Source: Eubacteriales Family XIII. Incertae Sedis bacterium
GTDB lineage: Bacteria; Bacillota; Clostridia; Peptostreptococcales; Anaerovoracaceae
Assembly: GCA_031276135.1 (NCBI GenBank)
Contig: JAISNR010000135.1
Coordinates: 1 to 46,368 of the forward strand
DNA: 46,368 nt
Direction: 5' to 3'
The notes under the pieces: model-generated
What the model was told of the DNA's origin: nothing
Database searches by the model: none
Seen by the model: the letters and a program-made list of their open reading frames with translations, nothing else
Part shown: positions 17,160-27,004 of the stretch, one piece after another
Numbering within the stretch: position 1 is the first letter of the stretch
Layout: every line of letters starts with the position of its first letter
Made by a program: the position numbers and the translations under genes

Positions 17160-17178
17160 TGCCATAGAAGGTGGCGCC

Positions 17179-19128
17179 ATGAGAAGAAAATATCCATTGC
17201 TCAGCAGTCCCGTTACAATCGGCGGTTTGACATTGAAACACAGAATGCTCGCGGCGCCGATGGGAAGCCCGGATTTGACATCCGAAGGACATTACATGCC
17301 CGAAGCGATCGCGTTTTACGAACTCTTGGCGAAAGGCGGCGCCGCTTCGGTATGCTGCACGGAAGGAATCGTACATCCCACCGGCAAAAGCCATACGCGC
17401 ATGCTCGATATGCAAAGCGATTCTGTGATCTCTTCCCTGACGAAAGCGGCGCGCGGCATCAAGAAGCATGGCGCAGCCGCTGTCTTGGAACTTTCGCACG
17501 GAGGGAAATACACGTCCGTCGATCATGTCAACGCAGTCGAATTGCGGGCACAAAGCATCTGTTACGGCCCCAGCGCAGAAACATTGCCGGGAGGCATTCG
17601 GATACGCGAAATGCCCAAAACGCTCCTTCATGAAATTGCGGATGCTTTCGGAAAAGCATCCGGTCTGGCAAGGCGCGCGGGCTTCGATATGATACTCATC
17701 CATGCGGGACACGGTTGGCTCTTGCATCAATTTCTTCAATCGGCGGACAACAGGCGAACGGATGAATATGGCGGCGGCATCCTCAACAGATCGCGCTTGT
17801 TGCTCGAGGTGCTCGAATCGGTTCGGCATGCCGTGGGCGCGGGATTTCCGATCGAGGTGCGCATCAGCGCCGAGGACTATCGAAAGAACGGCGATCCTTT
17901 TTCGGACACCGTCAAAGTGGCCGAGCTGATTGACGGCAAGGTCGATTTGATACATGTGACGACGGGTACGCGCAATGACAGCTATGATCGGACGCATCCG
18001 TCCGCGTTCTATCCCAGAGGGTGCAATGTACAGTATGCTTCCGTGATCAAACAGCATGTCAAAACGCCGGTCGCGACGGTCGGCGCTTTGAACGAACCGG
18101 AAATGATGGAAGAGATCCTTGCAACCGGAAAGGCGGATGTCGTTGAGATGGCCCGCGCTTTGCTCGCGGATTCATTTTTGCCAAAAAAGGTGTTGACAGG
18201 CAAAGACGACGAGGTCATGAAATGCATTCGCTGTTTTACATGCACCGCCGAGCGAACGCAAACAAAGACGCGCCGTTGCTCGGTCAATCCCGTTATAGGA
18301 AACGAAACAGAACATCCGTGCGCTTTTCCGACGGCGGCACCAAAACGCGTTGCCGTCGTCGGCGGCGGTCCGAGCGGCATGAAAGCGGCGCTCACGGCCG
18401 CCGAGCGCGGACATGCCGTTACGCTGTACGAAAAAAACGCGGAACTCGGCGGAGCGCTTCGGTGCGAACGAAAAATTCCGTTTAAACAAGACTGTTTCGA
18501 TATCATACGCACGTTGGAGTTGCAAATGAAGAAAGCGGGGGTTCGCGTATTGAAAGCTGCGCCGTTCACACCGGAAATTGCGGAAGAAACGGAGCCCGAC
18601 GCCGTGATTCTCGCCGTTGGCGCGGAGCCGATCCTGCCGCCCATTCCCGGCATCGAGGATTCAAGGGTTGTTTTTGCAAACGCACTCTCCGATGCGGATG
18701 CGGCGATCGGAGACGAAGCTGTCGTCTTGGGCGGGGGGCTTGTCGGGTGCGAAACGGCAGTGTATCTGGCCTTGGAGGGCAAACGGGTGACAGTCGTCGA
18801 GATGCGGACGGAGATTGCGCACGACGCAAACATCAAATACGGCCCAATCCTGAAGGACAAAATAAAGGCATTCGACGTGAAAACCCTGACCGAAACGGAA
18901 GGTATTGAAATCAGGGACAAGGGGCTTGTGGTCCGTTCGGCGGATATGGGAAAACAAACATTGGCGGCGGATACGATCGTGGTTGCGGCAGGGCAACGTG
19001 CTTTGCGCAGAACGGTTGAAATTTTGCGCGACAGCGCTCCGATCGTCATCTGCGTCGGCGATTGCGTTGTTCCGAAGAATATAGCCGAAGCCATGTCGAG
19101 CGGATACTATGCGGGGCTCGATGTTTGA
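17179..19128 (+). CDS. Fe-S flavoenzyme, TMADH/dienoyl-CoA-reductase type (copy 1)
   Basis: A 649-residue multidomain ene-reductase-family protein: N-terminal FMN TIM barrel (old yellow enzyme fold), a [4Fe-4S] site, then a FAD/NAD(P)H-binding half. HAGHGWLLHQFLQS aligns with the active-site block HGAHGYL; the usual Tyr is Trp here. Cluster cysteines are in CIRCFTC and RRCSVNP, spaced CxxCxxC as in trimethylamine dehydrogenase. VVGGGPSGMKAA binds the dinucleotide. Relatives reduce enoyl-CoAs, 2-enoates or steroid/bile-acid enones (BaiCD, BaiH) in anaerobes. It follows dctM by 19 bases with GAAGGTGG before the ATG, and starts a block of three tandem paralogs that are clearly diverged, so they probably act on different steps or isomers. 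Confidence 0.9.
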   Translation: MRRKYPLLSSPVTIGGLTLKHRMLAAPMGSPDLTSEGHYMPEAIAFYELLAKGGAASVCCTEGIVHPTGKSHTRMLDMQSDSVISSLTKAARGIKKHGAAAVLELSHGGKYTSVDHVNAVELRAQSICYGPSAETLPGGIRIREMPKTLLHEIADAFGKASGLARRAGFDMILIHAGHGWLLHQFLQSADNRRTDEYGGGILNRSRLLLEVLESVRHAVGAGFPIEVRISAEDYRKNGDPFSDTVKVAELIDGKVDLIHVTTGTRNDSYDRTHPSAFYPRGCNVQYASVIKQHVKTPVATVGALNEPEMMEEILATGKADVVEMARALLADSFLPKKVLTGKDDEVMKCIRCFTCTAERTQTKTRRCSVNPVIGNETEHPCAFPTAAPKRVAVVGGGPSGMKAALTAAERGHAVTLYEKNAELGGALRCERKIPFKQDCFDIIRTLELQMKKAGVRVLKAAPFTPEIAEETEPDAVILAVGAEPILPPIPGIEDSRVVFANALSDADAAIGDEAVVLGGGLVGCETAVYLALEGKRVTVVEMRTEIAHDANIKYGPILKDKIKAFDVKTLTETEGIEIRDKGLVVRSADMGKQTLAADTIVVAAGQRALRRTVEILRDSAPIVICVGDCVVPKNIAEAMSSGYYAGLDV

Positions 19129-19182
19129 GGATCGGCACGCGCAGTTCACGCCGGCAAAGGACGAGGGAGTGACGAAGCAAAA

Positions 19183-21117
19183 ATGTACGAGAAACTGTTC
19201 ACACCGATTACGATCAGGGGAATCACGCTCAGAAACAGAATCGTTTCTGCGCCGAATCAGACGCGGTTTAAATGCGGAATCGAATCGCTGTACATGGAAC
19301 GCAAAGCCTGCGGCGGTGCGGCAGTGGTCACGATCGGCGAATCTCCGGTCAACGAATGTTATGCAAGGCAATCTCCGGAATACACCTTCAACATGAATGT
19401 CGCGACCGATGTGCGCTTCATGGGCGAAACGGCATCGGCCATCGCAAGACATGGCGCCATAGCGGCCATCCAGCTGTATCATCCGGGCAACCATGCCATT
19501 GGACATTCCGGCAAATCAAAGCCTCCGACAGGGCCGGTCGGATATACGCGCGAAGACGGCACGGAAGTCATCGCAATGGATGAGGATGCGATGCAACAAA
19601 CGATCGAGGATTTTTCCAACGCTGCGGTCGTGGCAAAGAGAGCGGGATTTGAGATGATCCAAGTGCAAAGCGGTCACGGATGGCTCCTCAATCAATTTTT
19701 GTCTCCGCGCACCAACAAAAGAACGGATCGATACGGAGGAGGGACAGAAAACAGGATGCGATTCCCGTTGGAGGTGCTCAGGGGAATTCGCCAAAGGGCC
19801 GGTTGGGATTTTATTTTGGAGATCCGCGTGAGCGGCGAAGAATTGTTGCCGGGCGGGATGTCGATCGAGGAGGTTTCGGAATACGTGTCGGCTGCAGAGG
19901 ATTACATCGACGTCGTCAATATTTCGGCCGGCGTGCATGAAGCCAAGGACACCGTCTGCCGCCAATTTGCGCATTCGGGGTTCACGCCTCACGGCGTGAA
20001 CAGATATTTGTCCGAGCGGATCAAGAAAAGCGGAACAAGAGCGCTCGTTTCCGTTGTGGGCGGAATCTCAACACCCGCGTTGGCGGAGGAAATCCTCGTG
20101 GCGGGTCAAGCGGATTTGATTGCCATGGCCAGAGCTTTGATTGCCGATCCCGATTTTCCGAACAAAGCATGCAGAGGCAAGGCGGACGAGATTGTGCCCT
20201 GCCTCAGATGCAACAACTGTCTTCTATCGAAGGGTGAAAGCCAAACGCTTCGGTGTGCCGTCAACCCCAAGGCGGGCGTGGAGTTGCACGTGCAACTCTC
20301 ACCGTCCGTTCGGAACAGCAAAAACGTTGTGATTGTAGGCGGCGGTCCTGCGGGAATGGAAGCGGCGATCACGGCCGGCGAGAGAGGACACAAGGTAACG
20401 CTGTTTGAAGCGTCAGAAGGGTTGGGAGGTGTTTTAAAGATATCCGATTGCGCCGATCCGCTGAAAGAGGACATGCGGACGTTCAAGAATTATCTTATAA
20501 GGAAAGTGTTCCGGAATTCGCGCGTTGACGTAAGGTTGCGAACGGCCGGAACGACGGACAATATCGCAAAGCTCAATCCGGATGCAATTGTCGTCGCTGT
20601 GGGCGGCACGCCGATCAAGCCGAATATCCAAGGGATCGACGGCGACAACATATTGAACGGCATGGAAGCTTATGAAAAAATCGGGGAGATCGGAGATTCC
20701 GTCGTTGTGGTCGGCGGCGGCTTGGTCGGCTGCGAGGTTGCTTTAAACCTTGCCGAACACGGGAAGAAGGTCACAATTGTCGAAATGCGGGACAAACTCG
20801 GCGATCCCGTGGATTGGAGGCATTCGTTGCCATTGCTCGCGCGTTTGGACGAAAATGAAAACATTGAGATACTGACGAAAGCCCAATGCGTTGCCGTTGC
20901 AAACGGCAATCCCATGATTGCGATCGGAAACGGCGATCCGAGGGCGATTCCCGCAGACGCCATAATCATGGCTGTCGGAATCAGGCCTTTGTCCGACACG
21001 GTTCGCGCGTTCAGAAAGCTCGCGCCGTGGTTCAGAGCGGTGGGCGACTGCAACAGGCCGGGACGTATTATGCAAGCGGTTCGGGATGGGTTCTGGGCCG
21101 GGATGGATATACTTTGA
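19183..21117 (+). CDS. Fe-S flavoenzyme, TMADH/dienoyl-CoA-reductase type (copy 2)
   Basis: A 644-residue protein with the same three-part architecture. The active-site block reads QSGHGWLLNQFLSP: Trp replaces the usual Tyr, and the first His of the block is Gln. Cluster cysteines lie in CLRCNNC and LRCAVNP. VIVGGGPAGMEAA is the dinucleotide site and VVVGGGLVGCEVAL the second one. The NAPNQTRF segment near the N-terminus resembles copies 4 and 5 (NAPNGTRF, STPNATRF) more than copy 1 (AAPMGS), hinting at a subgroup. The ribosome site (GAGGGAG) is rather far from ATG 19183. It lies 54 bases after copy 1 in operon 3. Confidence 0.9.
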   Translation: MYEKLFTPITIRGITLRNRIVSAPNQTRFKCGIESLYMERKACGGAAVVTIGESPVNECYARQSPEYTFNMNVATDVRFMGETASAIARHGAIAAIQLYHPGNHAIGHSGKSKPPTGPVGYTREDGTEVIAMDEDAMQQTIEDFSNAAVVAKRAGFEMIQVQSGHGWLLNQFLSPRTNKRTDRYGGGTENRMRFPLEVLRGIRQRAGWDFILEIRVSGEELLPGGMSIEEVSEYVSAAEDYIDVVNISAGVHEAKDTVCRQFAHSGFTPHGVNRYLSERIKKSGTRALVSVVGGISTPALAEEILVAGQADLIAMARALIADPDFPNKACRGKADEIVPCLRCNNCLLSKGESQTLRCAVNPKAGVELHVQLSPSVRNSKNVVIVGGGPAGMEAAITAGERGHKVTLFEASEGLGGVLKISDCADPLKEDMRTFKNYLIRKVFRNSRVDVRLRTAGTTDNIAKLNPDAIVVAVGGTPIKPNIQGIDGDNILNGMEAYEKIGEIGDSVVVVGGGLVGCEVALNLAEHGKKVTIVEMRDKLGDPVDWRHSLPLLARLDENENIEILTKAQCVAVANGNPMIAIGNGDPRAIPADAIIMAVGIRPLSDTVRAFRKLAPWFRAVGDCNRPGRIMQAVRDGFWAGMDIL

Positions 21118-21186
21118 CGGAGGAGGCAGACTTTCCGTGCCCGCTTCAGCGGAAAGCAAGTTGTAAATCACAAGGAGTGTATGATC

Positions 21187-23157
21187 ATGGAGCAAAGGTT
21201 CAAGCATTTGTTTTCACCGCTCAAGATAGGCCCCGCAATCATAAAAAACCGCATCGAACTTGCGCCGGGTTGCCATATGCTCGCGAGCGGGGACGGTTAT
21301 GTGACGCGTGAGATGATAGCGTACTATCAATCCATCGCAGAAGGCGGCGCCGGAATCGTCACCGTCGGCGAATCGGCAATTGATTTTAAACATGCGGCGG
21401 GACATCGTTTTCAATTGAACTTGGGAGACGATAAGGTTCATGCGGGCCTGTGCGAGCTTGCGGAAGCCATTCACAAATACGGAGCCATTGCGTCTGTGGA
21501 GGTGAATCACAACGGCAGTCAAATCATAAGCAGCGGATTGCCGCCGATTTCATCTTCGCCGCAGTTTACGATTCGCGAAGATCGCGCCGCCAAAGCGGAA
21601 AGGCGGAGAAGGTATCCCGTCATGAAAATGACCCTCGACGATATCGAGGATACCGTCGAGGGTTTTGCAAAAGCGTTTTCACAGCTGAAAAAAGCAGGCT
21701 TCATAATGGGGATGCTGCATTCCGGACATGGCCATTTGATTTCTCAGTTCCTGTCGCCTTTCATGAATCATCGCGACGACAACTATGGCGGGAGCTTCGA
21801 AAACAGGTTGCGGTTCTTTGATGAAGTCTTGACGGCCATTCGCGCGGAGGTTGGGCGGAACTTCATCATTGAAACGCGCATCAGTGCGGACGAGTTTTTA
21901 TCCGGCGGTTTGAAGCAAGAGGAAATGCTGGAAATTATGAAGCGCGTCCAAGATAAAGTCGACGTATGTCATGTTTCGGTTTGTACGTTGCAGGATCCAT
22001 TGCTCACCATATACCAAATGCAGCCGCCGTACATCGAGCATGGGGTAAACGTTCATTTTGCCGAATACTTCAAAAAACACCTTTCCATTCCGGTTACCAC
22101 TGTCGGTTCCATCAACGATCCTGCAATGTGCGAAGACATTTTGTCGAGCGGCAAAGCGGATATCGTTGCCATGATTCGGGCGCAACTCGCGGATCACGAA
22201 TTTGCAAATAAAGCGAGAAAGGGCTATGCATCGGACATACGCCCTTGTATTCGTTGCATGACCTGCATCCGCCTGACCGGGGAACGCGCACATCCGATTC
22301 GCTGTTCCGTAAATCCGATTGTCGGCAGGGAAATCGAATATTGGTACGGTTATGTCAAGCCGCCGAAAAATCGGAAGAAGCTTGCGATCATAGGCGGCGG
22401 CCCGGCCGGCATGCAAGCGGCGCTTACGGCATCCGAAAGGGGACATGCGGTCGTACTCTATGAAAAAAAAGAGCAACTGGGCGGGAATATGCGGTTGGCG
22501 GCGGCACTTCCGTTCAAGGACGACATGCGGCGGTATCTTAAATGGATGATCCGGCAGATCGAGAAAGCGCCGAACGTGACCGTGCGATTGAATACGGAAG
22601 CGACACCGGAATTGCTCAAGGCCGAAAATTATCAGGCGATCGTTGTGGCGATCGGTTCGATTCCCATCATTCCCGATATTCCGACCGAAGATCCGAATAA
22701 AATCGTATGGGTTGGCGATGTTGATTCCCGCAAGGTTGAACCGGGAGAGAGAATTGTGATGGTCGGGGGCGGGCTTTCGGGTCTGGAAAGCGCGCTCGCG
22801 CTTGCCGAAAGGGGCAAGAAAGTAACGGTGATCGATATGCTTCCCGAAAGTCAATTCGGCGCGGAAGGCCCGCGCGGCGGCGTATTTTTGAACAAAAAGC
22901 ACGGGACCCGATTCGTGACCGAGGTGAAGCTTGTAAGGATTTCCAAAGAAGGGGCGGTCGTGCAGGACAAGAACTGGAATGAATTTGAAATTCCCTGCGA
23001 TACGGTGATCCTCGCGCTCGGATTTAAATCCGAAACGGAATCGTGCGATGCGTATACCGAAATGGCGGAGGACGTGATTTTCATCGGGGATGTTCGTTTC
23101 CCGCACAATATCTATCAAGCTGTGCACGATGGTTTTCATGCCGCATATACCCTGTAG
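21187..23157 (+). CDS. Fe-S flavoenzyme, TMADH/dienoyl-CoA-reductase type (copy 3)
   Basis: About 656 residues. The FMN barrel starts with FSPLKIGPAIIKNRIELAP; the active-site block is HSGHGHLISQFLSP, where the usual Tyr is His, a change not shared by the other four copies. Cluster cysteines are in CIRCMTC and IRCSVNP; IIGGGPAGMQAAL and MVGGGLSGLESAL are the two dinucleotide sites. ATG 21187 is preferred to ATG 21181 because AAGGAG ends only three bases before the latter. Third of the tandem block. The N-terminal ELAPGCHML differs from the NAPN type, so its substrate is likely distinct. Confidence 0.89.
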   Translation: MEQRFKHLFSPLKIGPAIIKNRIELAPGCHMLASGDGYVTREMIAYYQSIAEGGAGIVTVGESAIDFKHAAGHRFQLNLGDDKVHAGLCELAEAIHKYGAIASVEVNHNGSQIISSGLPPISSSPQFTIREDRAAKAERRRRYPVMKMTLDDIEDTVEGFAKAFSQLKKAGFIMGMLHSGHGHLISQFLSPFMNHRDDNYGGSFENRLRFFDEVLTAIRAEVGRNFIIETRISADEFLSGGLKQEEMLEIMKRVQDKVDVCHVSVCTLQDPLLTIYQMQPPYIEHGVNVHFAEYFKKHLSIPVTTVGSINDPAMCEDILSSGKADIVAMIRAQLADHEFANKARKGYASDIRPCIRCMTCIRLTGERAHPIRCSVNPIVGREIEYWYGYVKPPKNRKKLAIIGGGPAGMQAALTASERGHAVVLYEKKEQLGGNMRLAAALPFKDDMRRYLKWMIRQIEKAPNVTVRLNTEATPELLKAENYQAIVVAIGSIPIIPDIPTEDPNKIVWVGDVDSRKVEPGERIVMVGGGLSGLESALALAERGKKVTVIDMLPESQFGAEGPRGGVFLNKKHGTRFVTEVKLVRISKEGAVVQDKNWNEFEIPCDTVILALGFKSETESCDAYTEMAEDVIFIGDVRFPHNIYQAVHDGFHAAYTL

Positions 23158-23202
23158 GTTCTGCGGGCAGGAGGACGCTTTGTATAGATGAGGAGGTAAG
23201 AA

Positions 23203-23964
23203 ATGCTACTGCAAGACAAGGTTGCCGTGATCACGGGTGCGGGATCGGGCATGGCGAAGGCGAGCGCGCTGCTCTTCGCAAAGGAAGGCGCATCGGTCGT
23301 CGCCGCGGACATGAACGAAGCGGCCGTGAAAGCGACCGTCGCGGAGATCGAATCGGCGGGCGGCAAGGCGACCGCCGCAAGGGTGGACGTCGCGGACGAG
23401 GAATCCGTAAAGGCGCTCATGGCGCTCGCCGCGAAGACCTACGGCAAGATCAATATCCTGTTCAACGTGGCCGGGCGGCCGCAGTTTTCGACGCCGATCC
23501 AAGAAGTCGCGTCGGAGGAATTCAGGAATATCCTGAACGTCAACGTGATGGGACCGTGGCTCTGCGCGAAATACGCGATCGACGAATTGAAGAAGACGGG
23601 CGACGGCATCATATTGAACATCAGTTCCGTCGCATCCCTGCGCCCCCGCAGCGGCACCTGTTGCTATTCCTCTTCAAAGGGCGCGATCAATACGATGTCG
23701 CGGGCGCTCGCCGTGGAGTTCGCGCCGGAGGTGCGCGTGAACACGATCATGCCGGGGCCGACGGACACGCCCATGATGAAGGGCTTCATCCCCGGTTTTG
23801 ATGCCGAAAAATACAAGGGAGTCGAGGCCGGTACGCCGCTCGGAAAATTCGTGCAGCCCGAGGACGTCGCTTATACGGCGCTCTTCCTCTGTACGAACCC
23901 CAAGATCACGGGCGCGGAAATCCGCGTGGACAGCGGTCTGTTCGTCGGGCGCGGCGACAAATAG
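23203..23964 (+). CDS. Short-chain dehydrogenase/reductase (SDR 2)
   Basis: Classical SDR of 253 residues. The cofactor motif is TGAGSGMAKA, with Ala where the third Gly of TGxxxGxG is usual. AADMN favours NAD(H). NVAG, the catalytic Ser in NISSVAS, and YSSSK with PGPTDTPMM complete the site. AGGAGGTAAGA stands before the ATG. By eye this gene and the next are richer in G+C (many GCG, GAC, CTC codons) than the flavoenzyme genes before them, suggesting a separate origin within the operon. Family resemblance to the BaiA type is general only. Confidence 0.9.
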   Translation: MLLQDKVAVITGAGSGMAKASALLFAKEGASVVAADMNEAAVKATVAEIESAGGKATAARVDVADEESVKALMALAAKTYGKINILFNVAGRPQFSTPIQEVASEEFRNILNVNVMGPWLCAKYAIDELKKTGDGIILNISSVASLRPRSGTCCYSSSKGAINTMSRALAVEFAPEVRVNTIMPGPTDTPMMKGFIPGFDAEKYKGVEAGTPLGKFVQPEDVAYTALFLCTNPKITGAEIRVDSGLFVGRGDK

Positions 23965-24008
23965 AACAGGGAAATTGCACAGCGAAACAGAAAGAAGGAG
24001 GTGCGGCG

Positions 24009-25469
24009 ATGTCGCAGGACAGGGAATGGATGCTCATTGACGGCAAGGAAGCGGAGAGCGTTTCGGGCGAATACATCCGGGTGGAAAATCCGTCCCACAG
24101 GGGACGGACGGCTTTTGAGGTCCCGAAGGCAAACGAGGAGGATGTTGACCGCGCGGTCCGATCCGCCCGAAAAGCGTTCCGGGAATGGAGCGGGACGACG
24201 TGGCTCGAGCGCAGCGACCTCTTTTATAAGATGGCCCGCGCACTGGAGGAGGAAACGGAGGAACTGGCGGTGACGATGGCGACGGAGAGCGGCAACGCGA
24301 TCCGGACGCAGTCGGGGCCGGAATGCCGCGGCATGCCCGACAAGTTCAAGTACCTCGCCGGCCTCGCCGCAGAGCTGAAGGGCAGCGTGTATCCCGGACT
24401 CAACAGGGAATATTTCCACTATTCGAGAAGGGTTCCGATCGGCGTGATCGCCGGGATCATCCCGTGGAATTCCCCCGCTACGATCGCGTCGTCGAAGATC
24501 GGCGAATCGCTGATCGCGGGGAACACCGCAGTCATCAAAGCGCCTTCGCAGACGCCGCGCACGCCGCTCAGGATCGCGAAGATCCTCAATCGCTTTCTGC
24601 CTCCCGGGGCGGTGAACGTCATTACGGGCCCCGGGAGCACGAGCGGCATGTATCTCGCAAAGCATCCCGGGATCGGGCGCATATCGCTCACCGGCTCCAC
24701 GGACGTCGGCCGCGAAATGCTGCGCGCGTCGGCCGACCGCATCCTGAGCACGACGCTCGAGCTCGGCGGCAAGAATCCGCAGATCGTGTTTCCGGATGCC
24801 GCGCCTTCCAAGATCGCGGACGGCGTCATCGGCGCCACGCGCATCACGCGCAACGGGGAATCCTGCTCGTCGGGCAGCCGCATCTATGCGCACAGATCGG
24901 TCATCGACGAACTGTGCGGTGAGATCGCGAAGCGCTTCGACGCGCTCAAGGTCGGCGACGCGCTCGATCCCGAAAACGACATCGGCGCCATCACGGGCAA
25001 AAACCAGTATGAGAAGGTCGTCGGCTATATCGAATACGGCTTGCGGGAGGCCGGAAGCGAATGCATCTGCGGCGGTCTGCCGCCGGCGGACGGGCCGCTT
25101 GCGGAAGGATATTTCGTTCGGCCGACGCTGTTTCGCTGCAGGCCGGATTCCCGCCTCGTCAAGGAAGAGATTTTCGGTCCCGTGATCACGGTCGTGCCGT
25201 GGGAGGACGAAGCGGAAGTCCTCGAAATGGCGAACGACACCGAATACGGACTCACCGGTTACGTGTGGTCCGCGGACGTGAACAAGGCCATGAAATTCGC
25301 GCACGCCATGGAAACCGGGTGGATCATGATCAACGCCGGCGGCATGCAACTGGACGGCCAGCCCTACGGCGGCTTCAAGAGCAGCGGCATCGGCCGCGAG
25401 CATTCGCTGGAGGGCATTTTGAGCGACTATACGGAGTTGCAGAGCATTACGGTCAATATGGGATTTTAG
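24009..25469 (+). CDS. Aldehyde dehydrogenase (NAD(P)-dependent)
   Basis: Oxidises an aldehyde to the acid; 486 residues, normal for the family. IPWNSP (residues 151-156) is the cofactor-binding block, TGSTDVGREM follows, the general base is Glu251 in LELGGKNPQIVF, and the nucleophile is Cys286 in NGESCSSGSR. The C-terminal EIFGPVITVVPWEDE and YGGFKSSGIGRE are typical. An AAGGAGGTG site precedes ATG 24009. It sits 44 bases after SDR 2, so alcohol to aldehyde to acid oxidation by the pair is possible (inference). Substrate not assignable. Confidence 0.93.
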   Translation: MSQDREWMLIDGKEAESVSGEYIRVENPSHRGRTAFEVPKANEEDVDRAVRSARKAFREWSGTTWLERSDLFYKMARALEEETEELAVTMATESGNAIRTQSGPECRGMPDKFKYLAGLAAELKGSVYPGLNREYFHYSRRVPIGVIAGIIPWNSPATIASSKIGESLIAGNTAVIKAPSQTPRTPLRIAKILNRFLPPGAVNVITGPGSTSGMYLAKHPGIGRISLTGSTDVGREMLRASADRILSTTLELGGKNPQIVFPDAAPSKIADGVIGATRITRNGESCSSGSRIYAHRSVIDELCGEIAKRFDALKVGDALDPENDIGAITGKNQYEKVVGYIEYGLREAGSECICGGLPPADGPLAEGYFVRPTLFRCRPDSRLVKEEIFGPVITVVPWEDEAEVLEMANDTEYGLTGYVWSADVNKAMKFAHAMETGWIMINAGGMQLDGQPYGGFKSSGIGREHSLEGILSDYTELQSITVNMGF

Positions 25470-25529
25470 CGTCTGCCGGCAGACTCTGAGCTTCGACGAT
25501 TGTGCGCCGGGTTGCGAGGCCTTTTTCGA

Positions 25530-26765
25530 ATGAAAACAACAGGCAAATCTTCAAATTTCTTGTCGCGCGCATTTGTGACAATTGCGGCGGTGACGATCAC
25601 CTCATTCGTCACCGCTTTTGCGGCGAGCGCGGTGAGTCTTGCAATTCCTTCTATCGGATTGGAATTCCACACAAAGGCATCGTTGACGGGATGGATCGTC
25701 ACGGGATATATGTTTACCGTCGCCGCAGTTACCATGCCGTTTGGGCGCCTTGCCGATCATGTCGGCCGCAAACGGATTTTTATGGCCGGCATTGGGGTCT
25801 TTGCCGCATTTTCGTCCGCGACGATCCTGCTCGCGCATTCGTTTGCAATAACCTTGCTGTTTCGCATATTTCAAGGTGTCGGCGCCGCCATGATATACAG
25901 TACGGTCACCGCCATAGCGGTTGATTCCTTTCCGCCGGAAAAGCGAGGGGAGGTTCTCGGTTGCACCGTGTCGGCCACCTACATCGGAATCACGGGCGGC
26001 CCCGTATTGGGAGGCATCCTGATCGATGCATTTGGATGGAGATCGCTGTTTGTGTTCTCGTTGATTGTCGTCGCCATCGCTTTCATTGTCACATTCTTCT
26101 GCTTCAAAGGGCTTTCGGAAGAGAAACTTTGTCTAAAAAGAGGCCTCAATTTAAAATTGTTCGTGCGCAATCCGAATTATTCGCTGTCCGTTCTGGCATC
26201 GTTTTTCAGCTACAGCGCAACCTTCGCGGTGGGATATTTGCTCTCCGTTTATCTGCAAACCAATATGGGATTCAGTTCGCGCGTGGCAGGACTTGTGTTG
26301 GTTTCTCAACCGATTGTCATGGCGATCATCGCCCCCTTTTCCGGAAAATTCTCCGACAGAAGCTCTCCGTATCTCTTGGCGTCAATCGGCATGGGAATCT
26401 GCGCGGCCGGATTGTTGGTCTTTCTGTTCCTGCGCAAAACGACGAGCTTGATCGTCATTATCGCGGATCTGATCGTCGTCGGTATCGGGTTCGGTATATT
26501 TTCCCCGCCCAATACCAATGCCATCATGTCCTCGGTCGAGGCGCAGGATTACAATACCGCCTCATCCGTTCTCGCCACCGTGCGCGCGTTTGGCCAGACT
26601 GCGAGCATGGCCATCGTCACACTCGTATTCAGCGTAAAAATAGGCAGTGCGACCTTCGACAATGTCGCATCCCGGTTGCTTGACAAATCGATGCACACAT
26701 GCTTTGCAATCTTCTCCGGGCTGTGCTTTGTCGGTATATTTCTCTCTGCGCGAAGGCACCCGTAA
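25530..26765 (+). CDS. Major facilitator superfamily transporter (DHA2/EmrB-like)
   Basis: A 411-residue membrane protein with many hydrophobic helices. GRLADHVGRKRIF is the loop 2-3 signature of the MFS, and RIFQGVGAAMIYS is typical of drug:proton antiporter families. It is shorter than the usual 14-helix DHA2 proteins, so about 12 helices are likely. The ATG at 25530 lacks a good ribosome site; a TTG at 25500 would add ten residues. It ends operon 3 and may export a reduced end product or protect the cell. The bile-acid importer BaiG is also MFS, but no specific link can be shown. Confidence 0.82.
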   Translation: MKTTGKSSNFLSRAFVTIAAVTITSFVTAFAASAVSLAIPSIGLEFHTKASLTGWIVTGYMFTVAAVTMPFGRLADHVGRKRIFMAGIGVFAAFSSATILLAHSFAITLLFRIFQGVGAAMIYSTVTAIAVDSFPPEKRGEVLGCTVSATYIGITGGPVLGGILIDAFGWRSLFVFSLIVVAIAFIVTFFCFKGLSEEKLCLKRGLNLKLFVRNPNYSLSVLASFFSYSATFAVGYLLSVYLQTNMGFSSRVAGLVLVSQPIVMAIIAPFSGKFSDRSSPYLLASIGMGICAAGLLVFLFLRKTTSLIVIIADLIVVGIGFGIFSPPNTNAIMSSVEAQDYNTASSVLATVRAFGQTASMAIVTLVFSVKIGSATFDNVASRLLDKSMHTCFAIFSGLCFVGIFLSARRHP

Positions 26766-26862
26766 CAATGGCAGCGAATGTTGAGTTACTGCGCACCTAT
26801 TCCAAGTGGTGGGTGAATAGTAACAATGTTGAACGATAAAAGGAATTTTTAACCGGTTGTCC

Positions 26863-26928
26863 TTGCATTGTTTCTGTCGGTATGATAGAATCTAATTAAA
26901 AAAGCGCTTCCACAAAATTGCAGAAATT
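26863..26928 (+). promoter_or_regulatory. Promoter and operator of operon 4
   Basis: -35 TTGCAT (26863-26868), 17-base spacer, -10 TAGAAT (26886-26891). The operator core AAAGCGCTTC is at 26901-26910 and TTGCAGAAATT at 26918-26928 begins exactly 17 bases from the core start. Promoter and operator are nearly the same as those of operon 3, so the two TRAP/flavoenzyme operons should be co-regulated. Confidence 0.8.
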
Positions 26929-27004
26929 GCGAAGGGTCCGCGCGCCGCTATCGGGGTTTTGCGTGAGCGGCATACGAAACGATGTGCCGGAAGGAGATTG
27001 TTTG

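Noticed and set aside
23871-25403. Long minus-strand ORF of 510 codons opposite the aldehyde dehydrogenase
   Set aside because: It is the mirror of a GC-rich gene with clear ALDH motifs; its protein is Arg/His/Ala-rich with no recognisable domain.
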